From DATBRC01 sp036560485 (GTDB taxonomy: Bacteria; Pseudomonadota; Gammaproteobacteria; Burkholderiales; Burkholderiaceae_D), in contig DATBRC010000023.1 in the NCBI GenBank assembly GCA_036560485.1, positions 6,029 to 70,028 on the forward strand: DNA of 64,000 nt. The letters run 5' to 3'. A program made the translations under genes and the position numbers. Below are positions 24,961 to 33,988 of this stretch, piece by piece. The notes beneath the pieces are model-generated. The model saw only the letters and a program-made list of their open reading frames with translations, had not been told where the DNA came from and searched no databases. Each line of letters opens with the position of its first letter. Position 1 is the first letter of the stretch.

Positions 24961-26145
24961 ATGATGCACTTACCCGGCTTGAGCTTCGATCATGGAGAAG
25001 ATATCGCCGCGTTGCGCGCAGCAGTGCAACAGTTTGCGCAAGCCGAGATCGCACCGCGCGCTGCCGAGATAGACCGTACCGATCAATTTCCGATGGATGT
25101 ATGGAAAAAGATGGGCGACCTCGGCATACTCGGCATCACGGTTGAAGAGGAATACGGCGGTGCGGCGATGAGCTATCTCGCGCACATCGTGGCAATGGAA
25201 GAAATTTCTCGTGCATCGGCCGCGGTCGGTTTGTCGTATGGCGCGCATTCGAATCTATGCGTCAATCAAATTCGCCGCAACGGCACGGCAGAACAGAAAG
25301 CGAAGTATTTGCCCAAGTTGATTGCAGGAGACTGGATCGGTGCGCTCGCGATGTCGGAGCCGAATGCAGGTTCCGATGTCGTGAACATGAAATTGCGCGC
25401 CGACCGGAAAGGCGACCGCTGGGTGTTGAATGGCACGAAGATGTGGATCACCAACGGGCCTGATGCCGATGTACTGGTGGTCTATGCAAAAAGCGATTTG
25501 GCGGCCGGTGCGCGCGGCATCACTGCATTCCTGATTGAGAAAAAATTCAAGGGATTCAGCATCGCACAAAAACTCGACAAGCTCGGCATGCGCGGGTCGC
25601 ATACCGGCGAGCTGGTGTTTCAGGATTGTGAAGTGCCGATGGAAAATGTATTGGGCGGCATCGGCAATGGCGTCAATGTGCTGATGTCGGGTCTCGATAT
25701 TGAACGCGCCGTATTATCCGGCGGTCCGCTCGGCATCATGCAAGCGTGCATGGACGTCACGCTGCCGTATGTGCACGAGCGCAAACAGTTCGGCCAGCCG
25801 ATCGGCGAATTCCAGCTGATGCAGGGAAAAATCGCCGACATGTACTCGACCATGATGGCATGCAAATCGTATGTGTACGCAGTCGGACAAGCGTGCGATC
25901 GCGCCAGGACACCGGATGCGATTCGCGCATTGCGCAAGGATGCGGCCGGAGCGATTTTGTACAGCGCCGAAAAAGCCACATGGATGGCCGGTGAGACGAT
26001 ACAGGCATTGGGCGGCAACGGCTATATCAACGACTATCCGGCCGGACGCTTGTGGCGTGACGCCAAATTGTATGAGATCGGTGCCGGCACCAGTGAAATC
26101 CGCCGCATGCTGATCGGGCGCGAGCTGTTTATGGAAACACGATGA
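24961..26145 (+). CDS. liuA: Isovaleryl-CoA dehydrogenase
   Basis: A 394-residue FAD-dependent acyl-CoA dehydrogenase that oxidises isovaleryl-CoA to 3-methylcrotonyl-CoA in leucine degradation. FAD/substrate motifs are present (AMSEPNAGSD, WITNGPDADV). The catalytic glutamate lies in SGLDIERAVLSGG, the unusual position characteristic of isovaleryl-CoA dehydrogenase rather than medium-chain enzymes. The C-terminal QALGGNGYINDYPAGRLWRD and IGAGTSEIRR are standard. It lies 35 bases after liuR. Electrons would pass to ETF. Confidence 0.94.
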   Translation: MMHLPGLSFDHGEDIAALRAAVQQFAQAEIAPRAAEIDRTDQFPMDVWKKMGDLGILGITVEEEYGGAAMSYLAHIVAMEEISRASAAVGLSYGAHSNLCVNQIRRNGTAEQKAKYLPKLIAGDWIGALAMSEPNAGSDVVNMKLRADRKGDRWVLNGTKMWITNGPDADVLVVYAKSDLAAGARGITAFLIEKKFKGFSIAQKLDKLGMRGSHTGELVFQDCEVPMENVLGGIGNGVNVLMSGLDIERAVLSGGPLGIMQACMDVTLPYVHERKQFGQPIGEFQLMQGKIADMYSTMMACKSYVYAVGQACDRARTPDAIRALRKDAAGAILYSAEKATWMAGETIQALGGNGYINDYPAGRLWRDAKLYEIGAGTSEIRRMLIGRELFMETR

Positions 26146-26165
26146 TCATACAGGGACGATCATCG
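26140..26165 (+). other. Hairpin overlapping the liuA stop codon
   Basis: CGATGATC (26140-26147) and GATCATCG (26158-26165) form a perfect 8-bp stem with a 10-base loop. No T-run follows, so it is not a classical terminator; it may slow transcription or protect the mRNA end. Confidence 0.5.
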
Positions 26166-26223
26166 CTTGGTTTTGGAATTCGCTACACTACGTATTAACA
26201 ACTTACATTTAAAAAATCACAAG

Positions 26224-28041
26224 ATGCAAAACGCATTCCCCAAACTGTTGTCATCGCAAATCGCATTCGATATTGCGCGCACCATCCTCGATGGTTTCGA
26301 CAAGCATTACCGCTTGTTCCGCGCAACCAGCCAGGCGGCGAAACGCCATTTCGAACAAGCGCAATGGAAACAGGCGCAGACCGCAGCGCGAGAACGGATT
26401 GCGTTTTACGACTTGCGTGTGCAGGAATGCATACACATCCTGGAAGATGAATACGACCAGGATGACTTGACCGATGAAGTATGGCGCGAAGTCAAGCTGC
26501 ACTACATAGGCATGCTGACCGATCACAAGCAGCCGGAGTTGGCTGAGACGTTTTTCAATTCCGTGTGTTGCAATATTTTGCATCGCACGTATTTCCATAA
26601 CGATTTTATTTTTGTACGGCCCGCGGTATCGACCGACTATATCGAACCGGTGGAGGGTGCGCCGACTTATCGTGTTTATTATCCCGGCCAAGACGGGCTG
26701 CACAATACGCTGAAACGCATCATCACCAATTTTCAGTTGAAGCTGCCTTTCGCGGATCTTGATAAGGACATCGCGTCGGTCGAAGAGCGGATCAGGGAAG
26801 TATTCACCGATCAGCGGCGCGAAGCGAATCATCAAATTCAAGTGTTGGCGAGCCTGTTTTATCGCAACAAAGGCGCTTATCTGGTCGGCAAGGGCATCAA
26901 CGGTAACCGCGTTTTTCCGTTTGTCATTCCGATCCTGCATAACCGCAAGGGAGAGCTGGTGCTGGACACGGTGCTGTTCGACACCGTGCTGATTTCACTG
27001 CTGTTCTCATTTACGCGCGCGTACTTCATGGTCGACATGGAAGTACCCTCGGCTTATGTGCATTTCCTGCGTTCGCTATTGCCGAATAAACCGCGCAGTG
27101 AAATTTATACCTTGCTCGGTTTGCAAAAGCAGGGAAAGGCGCTGTTCTATCGCGATTTCCTGCATCATCTGAAGCATTCATCCGACCGTATCGATAAAGC
27201 GCCCGGCATTCGCGGATTGGTGATGGTGGTGTTTGCATTGCCGTCATTTCCGTATGTGTTCAAGGTGATCAAGGATCATTTCCCTGCGCCGAAAGAAACC
27301 ACGCGCGAACTGGTCAAGGAAAAGTATTTGCTGGTGAAAAATCATGATCGCGTCGGCCGCCTTGCCGATACGCTGGAATATTCCAACGTCGCTTTTCCGC
27401 GCGCACGATTTTCCGATGAGCTGCTGGCCGAATTGAAAGAGGTTGCGCCATCGATCGTGGAAGAAGAGCGCGACCAAATCATCATCAAGCATTTGTACAT
27501 CGAACGCCGCATGGTGCCGCTCAATATCTGGTTAACCAACGCTGAAAAAGAGGGTGATTTCGCGGCGCTGGAACATGGCGTGATCGAATACGGCAATGCC
27601 ATCAAGGAATTGGTCGGCGTCAATATCTTCCCGGGCGATATGCTGTATAAAAACTTTGGCGTGACACGCCATGGCCGCGTGGTGTTCTACGACTACGACG
27701 AAATCGAATACATCACCGACTGCAATTTCCGTGTGATACCGGAAGCGCGCAATGAGGAAGATGAAATGTCAGCCGAGCCCTGGTATTCGATCGCGAAGAA
27801 TGACGTGTTTCCGGAACAGTTGGGTGTTTTTTTGCTGGCCAATCTCAATATTCGAAAAGTATTCATGGAGCATCATGCGGACTTGTTGACGTCGGAATAT
27901 TGGCAAGCGCGCAAACAAAGACTGATGGAAGGTCAGGTGGAGGATGTATTTCCTTATCCGCAGGAAATTCGTTTTTGTTATCAAGGGAGTTCACAGTCAC
28001 TTCAGCCCAAACTGCATCATATGGAAGATTATGATGAGTAA
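26224..28041 (+). CDS. aceK: Isocitrate dehydrogenase kinase/phosphatase
   Basis: A 605-residue bifunctional enzyme that phosphorylates and dephosphorylates isocitrate dehydrogenase, switching carbon between the TCA cycle and the glyoxylate shunt. Family motifs include IARTILDGFDKHYRLFR at the N-terminus, ALPSFPYVFKVIKDHF in the kinase core and GVTRHGRVVFYDYDEIEYIT near the C-terminus with the catalytic acidic residues. Start at ATG 26224; the longer ORF start has no support. It is unusual that it sits within the leucine-degradation cluster and not beside aceA/aceB; acetyl-CoA from leucine would need this switch. Confidence 0.95.
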   Translation: MQNAFPKLLSSQIAFDIARTILDGFDKHYRLFRATSQAAKRHFEQAQWKQAQTAARERIAFYDLRVQECIHILEDEYDQDDLTDEVWREVKLHYIGMLTDHKQPELAETFFNSVCCNILHRTYFHNDFIFVRPAVSTDYIEPVEGAPTYRVYYPGQDGLHNTLKRIITNFQLKLPFADLDKDIASVEERIREVFTDQRREANHQIQVLASLFYRNKGAYLVGKGINGNRVFPFVIPILHNRKGELVLDTVLFDTVLISLLFSFTRAYFMVDMEVPSAYVHFLRSLLPNKPRSEIYTLLGLQKQGKALFYRDFLHHLKHSSDRIDKAPGIRGLVMVVFALPSFPYVFKVIKDHFPAPKETTRELVKEKYLLVKNHDRVGRLADTLEYSNVAFPRARFSDELLAELKEVAPSIVEEERDQIIIKHLYIERRMVPLNIWLTNAEKEGDFAALEHGVIEYGNAIKELVGVNIFPGDMLYKNFGVTRHGRVVFYDYDEIEYITDCNFRVIPEARNEEDEMSAEPWYSIAKNDVFPEQLGVFLLANLNIRKVFMEHHADLLTSEYWQARKQRLMEGQVEDVFPYPQEIRFCYQGSSQSLQPKLHHMEDYDE

Positions 28042-28086
28042 ATCAATCAATATAGTGTGTGCTGGATGCATATTAAAAGGTGAGTC

Positions 28087-28755
28087 ATGAAAACTGCTCT
28101 TGTAATCGGTGCATCGCGTGGTATCGGTAGTGAGTTCGTGCAACAGTTGTTGGCCGATGGATGGAAAGTATTTGCTACTGCTCGTGATGACGAAGGCTTG
28201 GCGCATCTTCGAACTGTCGGTGCAGAACCGATCAAGCTCGATGTCGCCAAGACAGCGTCGCTGGCAGAACTGGCTTGGCAGCTGGATGATGTGAAACTGG
28301 ATTTGGCGGTGTACGTCGCCGGTGTGTTCGGATCGAATGCGCATGCCGACACGGCGCCGACCGTCGCCGATTTTGATAAGGTGATGCACACCAATGTGCG
28401 TGGTGCGATGCAATTGATTCCGACCGTGGCGCCGATGGTGGAAGCAGCGCATGGAAGATTCATTTTCATCAGCAGCGGCATGGGCAGCATCGGCGAGACC
28501 ACATCAAGCGGCGGCTGGACGTATCGCGTCTCCAAGGCGGCGCTCAACATGGCGGTCAAAGCGGCATCGTTCGATTATCCGAAGGCGATCATGGTCGCCA
28601 TGTGTCCCGGTTGGGTGCGTACTGCGATGGGCGGCGCCAATGCGACGCTATCACCGCAAGAGAGCGTGCAAGGCATGCTGCGCGTGATTGATAGCTTGAA
28701 GCCTGCTGATACAGGAACGTATCGCAATCACAGCGGCAAGCATTTGCCTTGGTAA
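28087..28755 (+). CDS. Short-chain dehydrogenase (C-factor-like)
   Basis: A 222-residue SDR of the CsgA/C-factor-like subgroup. GASRGIG (residues 8-14) is the nucleotide-binding motif; the catalytic Tyr-Lys pair is in YRVSKAAL. A good AAAGGTGAG precedes the ATG. It is co-oriented with the liu genes and with an isomerase gene 25 bases downstream. The substrate is unknown. Confidence 0.85.
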   Translation: MKTALVIGASRGIGSEFVQQLLADGWKVFATARDDEGLAHLRTVGAEPIKLDVAKTASLAELAWQLDDVKLDLAVYVAGVFGSNAHADTAPTVADFDKVMHTNVRGAMQLIPTVAPMVEAAHGRFIFISSGMGSIGETTSSGGWTYRVSKAALNMAVKAASFDYPKAIMVAMCPGWVRTAMGGANATLSPQESVQGMLRVIDSLKPADTGTYRNHSGKHLPW

Positions 28756-28780
28756 TAACGAAAAAGAAAAAGGGAGAACT

Positions 28781-29386
28781 ATGAGCTCAGCAATCGATTT
28801 TTATTTCGACTTTTCTTCACCCTACGGTTATTTCGCATCGACGCGCATCGATGAGCTCGCGGCGAAATATCAACGCAAAGTCAAATGGCATCCGATCCTG
28901 TTGGGCGTGGTGTTCCAGACCACAGGCAGCGCGCCGCTACCGTCAATTCCTCTGAAAGGGAATTATTCATTGCACGATTTTGAGCGGACCGCACGCTTTC
29001 ATGGCATTCCATATAAGCGACCGGGTACGTTCCCGATATCGACGCAAGCGGCTGCTCGCGCCGTATTGTGGGCGCAAGAAATGGCAGGCAGTGCGAAAGC
29101 AATCGAATTTGCCAAGGCAATCTACAAGGCATACTTTGTCGATGGCATTGACATCGGTAATTCGGCTAACGTTGCGCAGATCGGTACCGGCGTCGGAGTC
29201 GATGCTGCTGCTTTGCAAGACGCGGTCGGCAGCCCAGAGCTCAAAGATCAGCTAAAGAAGGAAGTCACGCACGCGATGGAAAGAGGGGTATTCGGTTCGC
29301 CTTTCTTGATTGTGGATGGGGAATCGTTCTGGGGCTTCGACCGATTTGATCAGGTTGAAGCAACGCTAAAGCACGGCAAGATTTAA
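28781..29386 (+). CDS. 2-hydroxychromene-2-carboxylate isomerase family protein
   Basis: A 201-residue DsbA-like/GST-kappa-fold protein. The N-terminal FYFDFSSPYGYFAS places a Ser where glutathione is activated in HCCA isomerases, and the C-terminal cis-Pro motif GVFGSPFLIVDGE plus FWGFDRFDQVE is typical. Known members act in naphthalene breakdown or on unknown substrates. It is preceded by GGGAGAAC. The neighbours give no aromatic pathway, so the actual substrate may be a glutathione-linked intermediate. Confidence 0.85.
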   Translation: MSSAIDFYFDFSSPYGYFASTRIDELAAKYQRKVKWHPILLGVVFQTTGSAPLPSIPLKGNYSLHDFERTARFHGIPYKRPGTFPISTQAAARAVLWAQEMAGSAKAIEFAKAIYKAYFVDGIDIGNSANVAQIGTGVGVDAAALQDAVGSPELKDQLKKEVTHAMERGVFGSPFLIVDGESFWGFDRFDQVEATLKHGKI

Positions 29387-29429
29387 TGGCGTGTCAGGAA
29401 AAATGGAGCGTCCGCTCAAATTACCGTCG

Positions 29430-29447
29430 TTCCCGCGAAAGCGGGAA
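29430..29447. repeat. Short intergenic palindrome
   Basis: TTCCCGC-GAAA-GCGGGAA forms a perfect 7-bp stem with a GAAA tetraloop. It is of the widespread type CGTTCCCGCGAAAGCGGGAATCC found between proteobacterial genes. Confidence 0.7.
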
Positions 29448-29520
29448 TCCATGCTGAGATTCTCGCCGGACCGGCAAGCGCTGTACTACGATTCAGCATT
29501 TTAGAAATGCAGAGGGCACG

Positions 29521-29922
29521 ATGCCGATGAAAAAAGGATATAAAGCATTGCTGGCGGAAGCAAGCGCACAGATCAAAACGTATTCGATAGAAGAAGCGCG
29601 CGCCAAGCTGGAGGATCCGAATGCGTTATTCGTCGATATACGCGATGTGCGTGAGTTGGAACGGGAAGGCATCATTCCCGGTGCTTACCATGCACCGCGC
29701 GGCATGATTGAATTTTGGGTCGATCCGGAGTCGCCGTATTTCAAGCCGGTATTTGGCGAACAAAAAGAATTCATCTTTTTTTGTGCAGCCGGTTGGCGCA
29801 GTGCGTTAACTACCAAGACAGTGCAAGACATGGGTTTGACATCGGTGGCAGATATCGAAGGCGGCTTCACTGCATGGAAAGCAGCAGGGGCGCCGGTGAC
29901 TGAAAAGGCGAAAAAGAGTTGA
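29521..29922 (+). CDS. Rhodanese-like domain protein
   Basis: A 133-residue single rhodanese domain. The CH2A-like LFVDIRDVRELEREGIIPGAYH (about 37-57) and the active-site loop FCAAGWRS with Cys 88 are intact, so it should bind persulfide sulfur. No signal peptide is present. Its TGA overlaps the ATG of the following HAD gene, so they are translationally coupled. Confidence 0.88.
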   Translation: MPMKKGYKALLAEASAQIKTYSIEEARAKLEDPNALFVDIRDVRELEREGIIPGAYHAPRGMIEFWVDPESPYFKPVFGEQKEFIFFCAAGWRSALTTKTVQDMGLTSVADIEGGFTAWKAAGAPVTEKAKKS

Positions 29923-30572
29923 TGAAAGCGTTTGATCTGGTCGCATTCGATTGTGACGGTGTGCTGGTAGATAGCGAGCCGATAACTTGTGGCGTATTGG
30001 CCGACATGCTCAATGAGCTGGGTTGGCCGATCACGCTTGAAGAAACGATGCATGCTTTCGTCGGCAAATCGTTTATTGACGAGCTTGGCACAATCGAAGC
30101 ACGTATCGGCAAACCGCTGGCATCGGATTTTTATGCGAATTTTGTCGTGCGTCGCGATATCTGTCTGGCTGAAAAGATTCAACCGGTGCGCGGCGTGCAT
30201 ACGGCAATTGAAACATTGATTGAATCGGGCATGCCGTTTTGTGTGGCATCAGGTGCGGAGCGCGCGAAGATGTATTTGACACTGGGGCGCACCGGCTTGT
30301 TGCCATGGTTTGACGGGAAAATGTTCAGTGACATGGAAGTCGCACGCAGTAAACCAGCGCCGGATGTGTATTTGCTGGCGGCGCAAACGATGGGTGTGTC
30401 GCCGCATCGTTGTGCCGTGATTGAGGACACGCCGACCGGCGTCGCTGCGGGTGTGGCGGCAGGTATGACGGTATTCGGTTATGCGGCGCACATCGACCCG
30501 CAGAGATTGTTGGATGCCGGCGCTGCAAGCATATTTGCTGATATGGCGCTGCTGCCGGATCTATTGCAATGA
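29922..30572 (+). CDS. HAD-family phosphatase (beta-phosphoglucomutase-like)
   Basis: A 216-residue haloacid-dehalogenase hydrolase. Motif I is DCDGVLVDSE near the N-terminus, motif II is the CVASGAERAKM segment, motif III Lys is in VARSKPAPDVYLLAA, motif IV is VIEDTPTGVAAGVAAGM. The cap is the small helical C1 type. Substrates of this subgroup are sugar phosphates or phosphoglycolate-like compounds. The start is the ATG overlapping the rhodanese stop. Confidence 0.87.
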   Translation: MKAFDLVAFDCDGVLVDSEPITCGVLADMLNELGWPITLEETMHAFVGKSFIDELGTIEARIGKPLASDFYANFVVRRDICLAEKIQPVRGVHTAIETLIESGMPFCVASGAERAKMYLTLGRTGLLPWFDGKMFSDMEVARSKPAPDVYLLAAQTMGVSPHRCAVIEDTPTGVAAGVAAGMTVFGYAAHIDPQRLLDAGAASIFADMALLPDLLQ

Positions 30573-30970
30573 CACGGCAGAATAAGAAAGTGCCTTGTCC
30601 GTGTGGCGGCACTGAGTATGCACAATGTTGCGGCTGCTTCATTGCAAACGATGAGGTGCCGCAGACAGCAGTCGAATTGATGCGCTCGCGTTACACCGCG
30701 TACACGTTGCGTGATGAGGTGTATCTGCAAGCGACATGGTATGCGCGTTCTCGGCCAGACACCAAACTGGCTGCTGAAGACGAGGGCTTGAAGTGGATCG
30801 GACTGGAAGTGCGCAAGCATCAGCAGATGGGTGATGAAGCGACGGTCGAATTTGTTGCGCGTTACAAGATAGGCGGACGGGCAGAACGTCTGCATGAAGT
30901 GAGCCGGTTTATTCGAGAAGATGGACGCTGGTTTTATGTGGATGGCAGTTTTCCGGAAGGCGATAAATGA
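30569..30970 (+). CDS. YchJ-family SEC-C protein (UPF0225)
   Basis: A 133-residue protein. The N-terminal metal-binding motif CPCG with a downstream CCG is the SEC-C zinc knuckle; the remainder is an NTF2-like domain (AVELMRSRYTAYTLRDEVYLQATW) typical of YchJ. Its ATGA overlaps the HAD gene, and its stop overlaps liuB. The biochemical role of YchJ is unknown. Confidence 0.9.
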   Translation: MTRQNKKVPCPCGGTEYAQCCGCFIANDEVPQTAVELMRSRYTAYTLRDEVYLQATWYARSRPDTKLAAEDEGLKWIGLEVRKHQQMGDEATVEFVARYKIGGRAERLHEVSRFIREDGRWFYVDGSFPEGDK

Positions 30971-32589
30971 CAATTCTTGAAACAAAAATAAATAGCCGGT
31001 CGGACGACTTCAAAGTCAACGCCGCTGCCATGCAAGCTTTGGTTAATGACCTCAAAGCCAAAGTGGGAAAAATCATGCTGGGTGGCGGTGAAGAGGCGCG
31101 CAACAAGCACACAGGACGCGGCAAATTGCTGCCGCGCGATCGAGTGCAAATGCTGCTCGATCCCGGCACGCCGTTCCTGGAATTTTCTCAGTTTGCCGCC
31201 TTCGATATGTACAAGGAAAAAAACGGCAATGATGCGGCGCCAGCCGCCGGCATCATCACCGGCATCGGCCGCGTGTCGGGGCAGGAATGCGTAATCGTCT
31301 GCAATGACGCCACCGTCAAGGGCGGCACCTATTACCCAATCACCGTGAAGAAACATTTACGCGCACAAGAAATCGCGGAGCACAATAATCTGCCGTGCAT
31401 TTATCTGGTCGATAGCGGCGGAGCCAATTTGCCGAATCAGGATGAGGTGTTTCCGGACCGCGATCATTTCGGCCGCATCTTTTTCAATCAAGCCAATCTT
31501 TCGGCCAAAGGTATTCCACAAGTCGCAGTGATCATGGGTTCCTGCACTGCAGGCGGTGCGTATGTGCCGGCGATGAGCGATGAGTCGATCATCGTCAAGG
31601 ATCAAGGCACAATTTTTTTGGGCGGGCCACCGTTGGTGAAAGCAGCGACAGGCGAAGTGGTGACGGCGGATGACCTGGGTGGTGCCGATGTGCATACGCG
31701 TCTGTCCGGCGTGGTCGATCATCTGGCACAAAATGACACACATGCGTTATCGTTGGCGCGCACGATCGTATCGAACTTGAATCGTCAGAAAAAACATTCG
31801 CTGGTCTTGCGTGAACCAATAGAGCCAAAATACTCGGCGCAGGAATTGTACGGCTTGATCCCAGTCGATACGCGGCGGCAGTTTGATATACATGAGGTGA
31901 TTTCACGTGTGGTCGATGGCAGCGAATTTGATGAGTTCAAGGCGCGTTACGGCACCACCTTGATTTGCGGTTTCGCACATATCTTCGGCATGCCGGTCGG
32001 TATCATCGCAAACAACGGTATTCTGTTTTCCGAATCGGCATTGAAGGGTACGCATTTCATCGAACTGTGCTGCCAACGCAAAATCCCGTTGGTGTTTTTG
32101 CAGAACATTACCGGTTTCATGGTTGGCCGCAAGTATGAAAATGAAGGCATCGCACGCAACGGTGCCAAGATGGTGACGGCAGTGTCCACTGCCGCCGTGC
32201 CAAAATTTACCGTGATCATCGGCGGCAGTTTCGGCGCCGGCAATTACGGCATGTGCGGCCGCGCATTCTCGCCGCGTTTCTTGTGGATGTGGCCGAACGC
32301 GCGCATCTCGGTGATGGGCGGCGAGCAAGCGGCCAGTGTGCTGGCAACCGTCAAACGCGATGGCATCGAAGGCAAGGGCGGCACGTGGAGCAAGGAAGAA
32401 GAGGCTGCATTCAAGCAGCCGATCAAGGAGCAATACGAACATCAAGGGCATCCGTATTACGCATCGGCGCGGCTATGGGATGATGGCATCATCGATCCGG
32501 TTGATACGCGCATGGTGCTGGGGTTGGGGTTGAGTGCGGCGTTGAATGCGCCGATTCCTGAAACAAAGTTTGGCGTATTTCGTATGTAA
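30967..32589 (+). CDS. liuB: 3-methylcrotonyl-CoA carboxylase beta subunit
   Basis: A 540-residue carboxyltransferase that carboxylates 3-methylcrotonyl-CoA using carboxybiotin from LiuD. Signature segments are LPCIYLVDSGGANLPNQDEVFPDRDHFGRIFFNQA and GSCTAGGAYVPAMSDE, which separate MccB from PccB, then FLQNITGFMVGRKYE and GGSFGAGNYGMCGRA in the C-terminal half. It is coupled by an ATGA overlap to the YchJ gene. Its alpha partner liuD lies 7 kb away after bioAFDB. Confidence 0.95.
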   Translation: MTILETKINSRSDDFKVNAAAMQALVNDLKAKVGKIMLGGGEEARNKHTGRGKLLPRDRVQMLLDPGTPFLEFSQFAAFDMYKEKNGNDAAPAAGIITGIGRVSGQECVIVCNDATVKGGTYYPITVKKHLRAQEIAEHNNLPCIYLVDSGGANLPNQDEVFPDRDHFGRIFFNQANLSAKGIPQVAVIMGSCTAGGAYVPAMSDESIIVKDQGTIFLGGPPLVKAATGEVVTADDLGGADVHTRLSGVVDHLAQNDTHALSLARTIVSNLNRQKKHSLVLREPIEPKYSAQELYGLIPVDTRRQFDIHEVISRVVDGSEFDEFKARYGTTLICGFAHIFGMPVGIIANNGILFSESALKGTHFIELCCQRKIPLVFLQNITGFMVGRKYENEGIARNGAKMVTAVSTAAVPKFTVIIGGSFGAGNYGMCGRAFSPRFLWMWPNARISVMGGEQAASVLATVKRDGIEGKGGTWSKEEEAAFKQPIKEQYEHQGHPYYASARLWDDGIIDPVDTRMVLGLGLSAALNAPIPETKFGVFRM

Positions 32590-32599
32590 GGACATCAAT

Positions 32600-33100
32600 A
32601 TGCAAAACTATTTTGAAACATTAGCGCGTTATCACATATGGGCTACCGACAAAGTGCTGGCTGAAGTCGGACAGATGATCGATGCACATTATCGTCAGGA
32701 CTGCGGTTTGTTTTTTAAATCGGTACACGGCACGTTGAATCATATGCTGGTCGGCGAGCAGCATTGGTATTCGCGTTTTGCTGAAGGCATATCGTTGACG
32801 CTACCATTGAATGCGGAACTGGAAACCGACAGGGCGCTGTTGGCATCAGCATTGCGCGATGCCGTAAAACGCTGGAGTCCCTGGATCGCAACACTGGACC
32901 TCAAACGGTTTGAGGGCAATCTGCATTACACCAGGACTTCCGGCGGACAGGTTGTCGTCCCTTTTGCCAGTGCACTCGGACATGTATTCAATCACGGCAC
33001 GCATCACAGAGGACAAGTCAGCGCAGCGCTGACTGCAACCGGTTATAAAGTTCCCGAGATGGATCTCATTTATATGCTGCAGTTAGAGATGAAGCGATGA
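32600..33100 (+). CDS. DinB-family protein
   Basis: A 166-residue four-helix-bundle protein of the DinB/YfiT type. Candidate metal-binding histidines are in GTLNHMLVGEQHW and HVFNHGTHHRGQVS, giving the usual His triad. Members of the group include thiol-dependent S-transferases and uncharacterised DNA-damage-induced proteins. Start ATG 32600; overlaps liuC by four bases. A link to leucine degradation is by position only. Confidence 0.85.
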   Translation: MQNYFETLARYHIWATDKVLAEVGQMIDAHYRQDCGLFFKSVHGTLNHMLVGEQHWYSRFAEGISLTLPLNAELETDRALLASALRDAVKRWSPWIATLDLKRFEGNLHYTRTSGGQVVVPFASALGHVFNHGTHHRGQVSAALTATGYKVPEMDLIYMLQLEMKR

Positions 33101-33933
33101 ATTACCAGACGATCCAGATAGAGCGGCAGGACAGCGTTGCGCGCGTCATACTCAATCGCCCTGACGTGCGCAATGCATTCAATGAATTATCGATTGCAGA
33201 AATCACGCAAGCATTTCGCGAATTGGGTGGTGATGACAGCGTGCGTGTCATCGTGTTGGCAGCGCGCGGTCCGGTATTTTGCGCAGGCGCCGATTTACAG
33301 TGGATGAAGAAAATGGCCACTTACACGCATGAAGAGAATCGTGCGGATGCGGCACTATTGGCCGAGATGCTGCGTACGATTTATGAGTGCCCCAAACCGG
33401 TCATCGCCAAGGTGCAAGGCGATTGCTATGCAGGCGGGATGGGATTGGTGGCTGCCTGTGATATTGCGGTGACGGTTGAAGATGCACATTTCTGTTTGTC
33501 CGAAGTGAAGATTGGATTGATGCCCGCGACGATATCGCCCTATGTGATCAAGGCGATGGGTGAGCATGCGGCGCGCCGGTATTTTCTGACGGCGGAAAAG
33601 TTCTCGGCGCAGGAGGCGTTGCGCATCGGGTTCGTGCATCAAGTTGTATCGACGACTGTCCTGGATACATTGGAAGGAATGGCGAATGTGCAAGCGACGC
33701 CTGATCCGTTGGGTGCGGCGGTTGATGCGATCGTCAGTTCGTTGTTGTTGGCAAGTCCCAATGCAATCAAGGAAACTAAACGCTTGGTGCGCGATGTGGC
33801 GGGTATGCCGCTGACGGATGATTTGATTGCTGGTACGGTGGAGCGTATTGCTACGATTCGTGAATCGGATGAGGGACGTGAAGGGGTCAAGGCGTTTCTC
33901 GAAAAGCGAAAGCCCAGCTGGCTGAACAAATAA
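33097..33933 (+). CDS. liuC: Methylglutaconyl-CoA hydratase
   Basis: A 278-residue crotonase-family enzyme, expected to hydrate 3-methylglutaconyl-CoA to HMG-CoA between LiuB/LiuD and LiuE. The oxyanion-hole motifs are FCAGADLQWMKKMA and GDCYAGGMGLVAACD, and FCLSEVKIGLMPATISPYV is characteristic of the methylglutaconyl-CoA hydratase subgroup. The position within the liu set confirms the role. It is coupled by ATGA to the DinB gene. Confidence 0.9.
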   Translation: MNYQTIQIERQDSVARVILNRPDVRNAFNELSIAEITQAFRELGGDDSVRVIVLAARGPVFCAGADLQWMKKMATYTHEENRADAALLAEMLRTIYECPKPVIAKVQGDCYAGGMGLVAACDIAVTVEDAHFCLSEVKIGLMPATISPYVIKAMGEHAARRYFLTAEKFSAQEALRIGFVHQVVSTTVLDTLEGMANVQATPDPLGAAVDAIVSSLLLASPNAIKETKRLVRDVAGMPLTDDLIAGTVERIATIRESDEGREGVKAFLEKRKPSWLNK

Positions 33934-33949
33934 CACACAAAATTTGGAA

Positions 33950-33984
33950 CCCTCTCCCCTCGCGGGAGAGGGCAGGGTGAGGGG
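33950..33984. repeat. Left half of the split double-hairpin repeat
   Basis: CCCTCTCCCC-TCG-CGGGAGAGGG followed by CAGGGTGAGGGG equals the left hairpin of the intact copies at 11609 and 37635. Its GGTGAGGGG also provides the likely ribosome site of the enclosed DUF559 gene. Confidence 0.9.
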
Positions 33985-33988
33985 CTGG

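Noticed and set aside
33944..33988. Upstream TTG start for the DUF559 protein
   Set aside because: The added residues (PSPLAGEGRVRG) are translated hairpin repeat; ATG 33989 has a good ribosome site.
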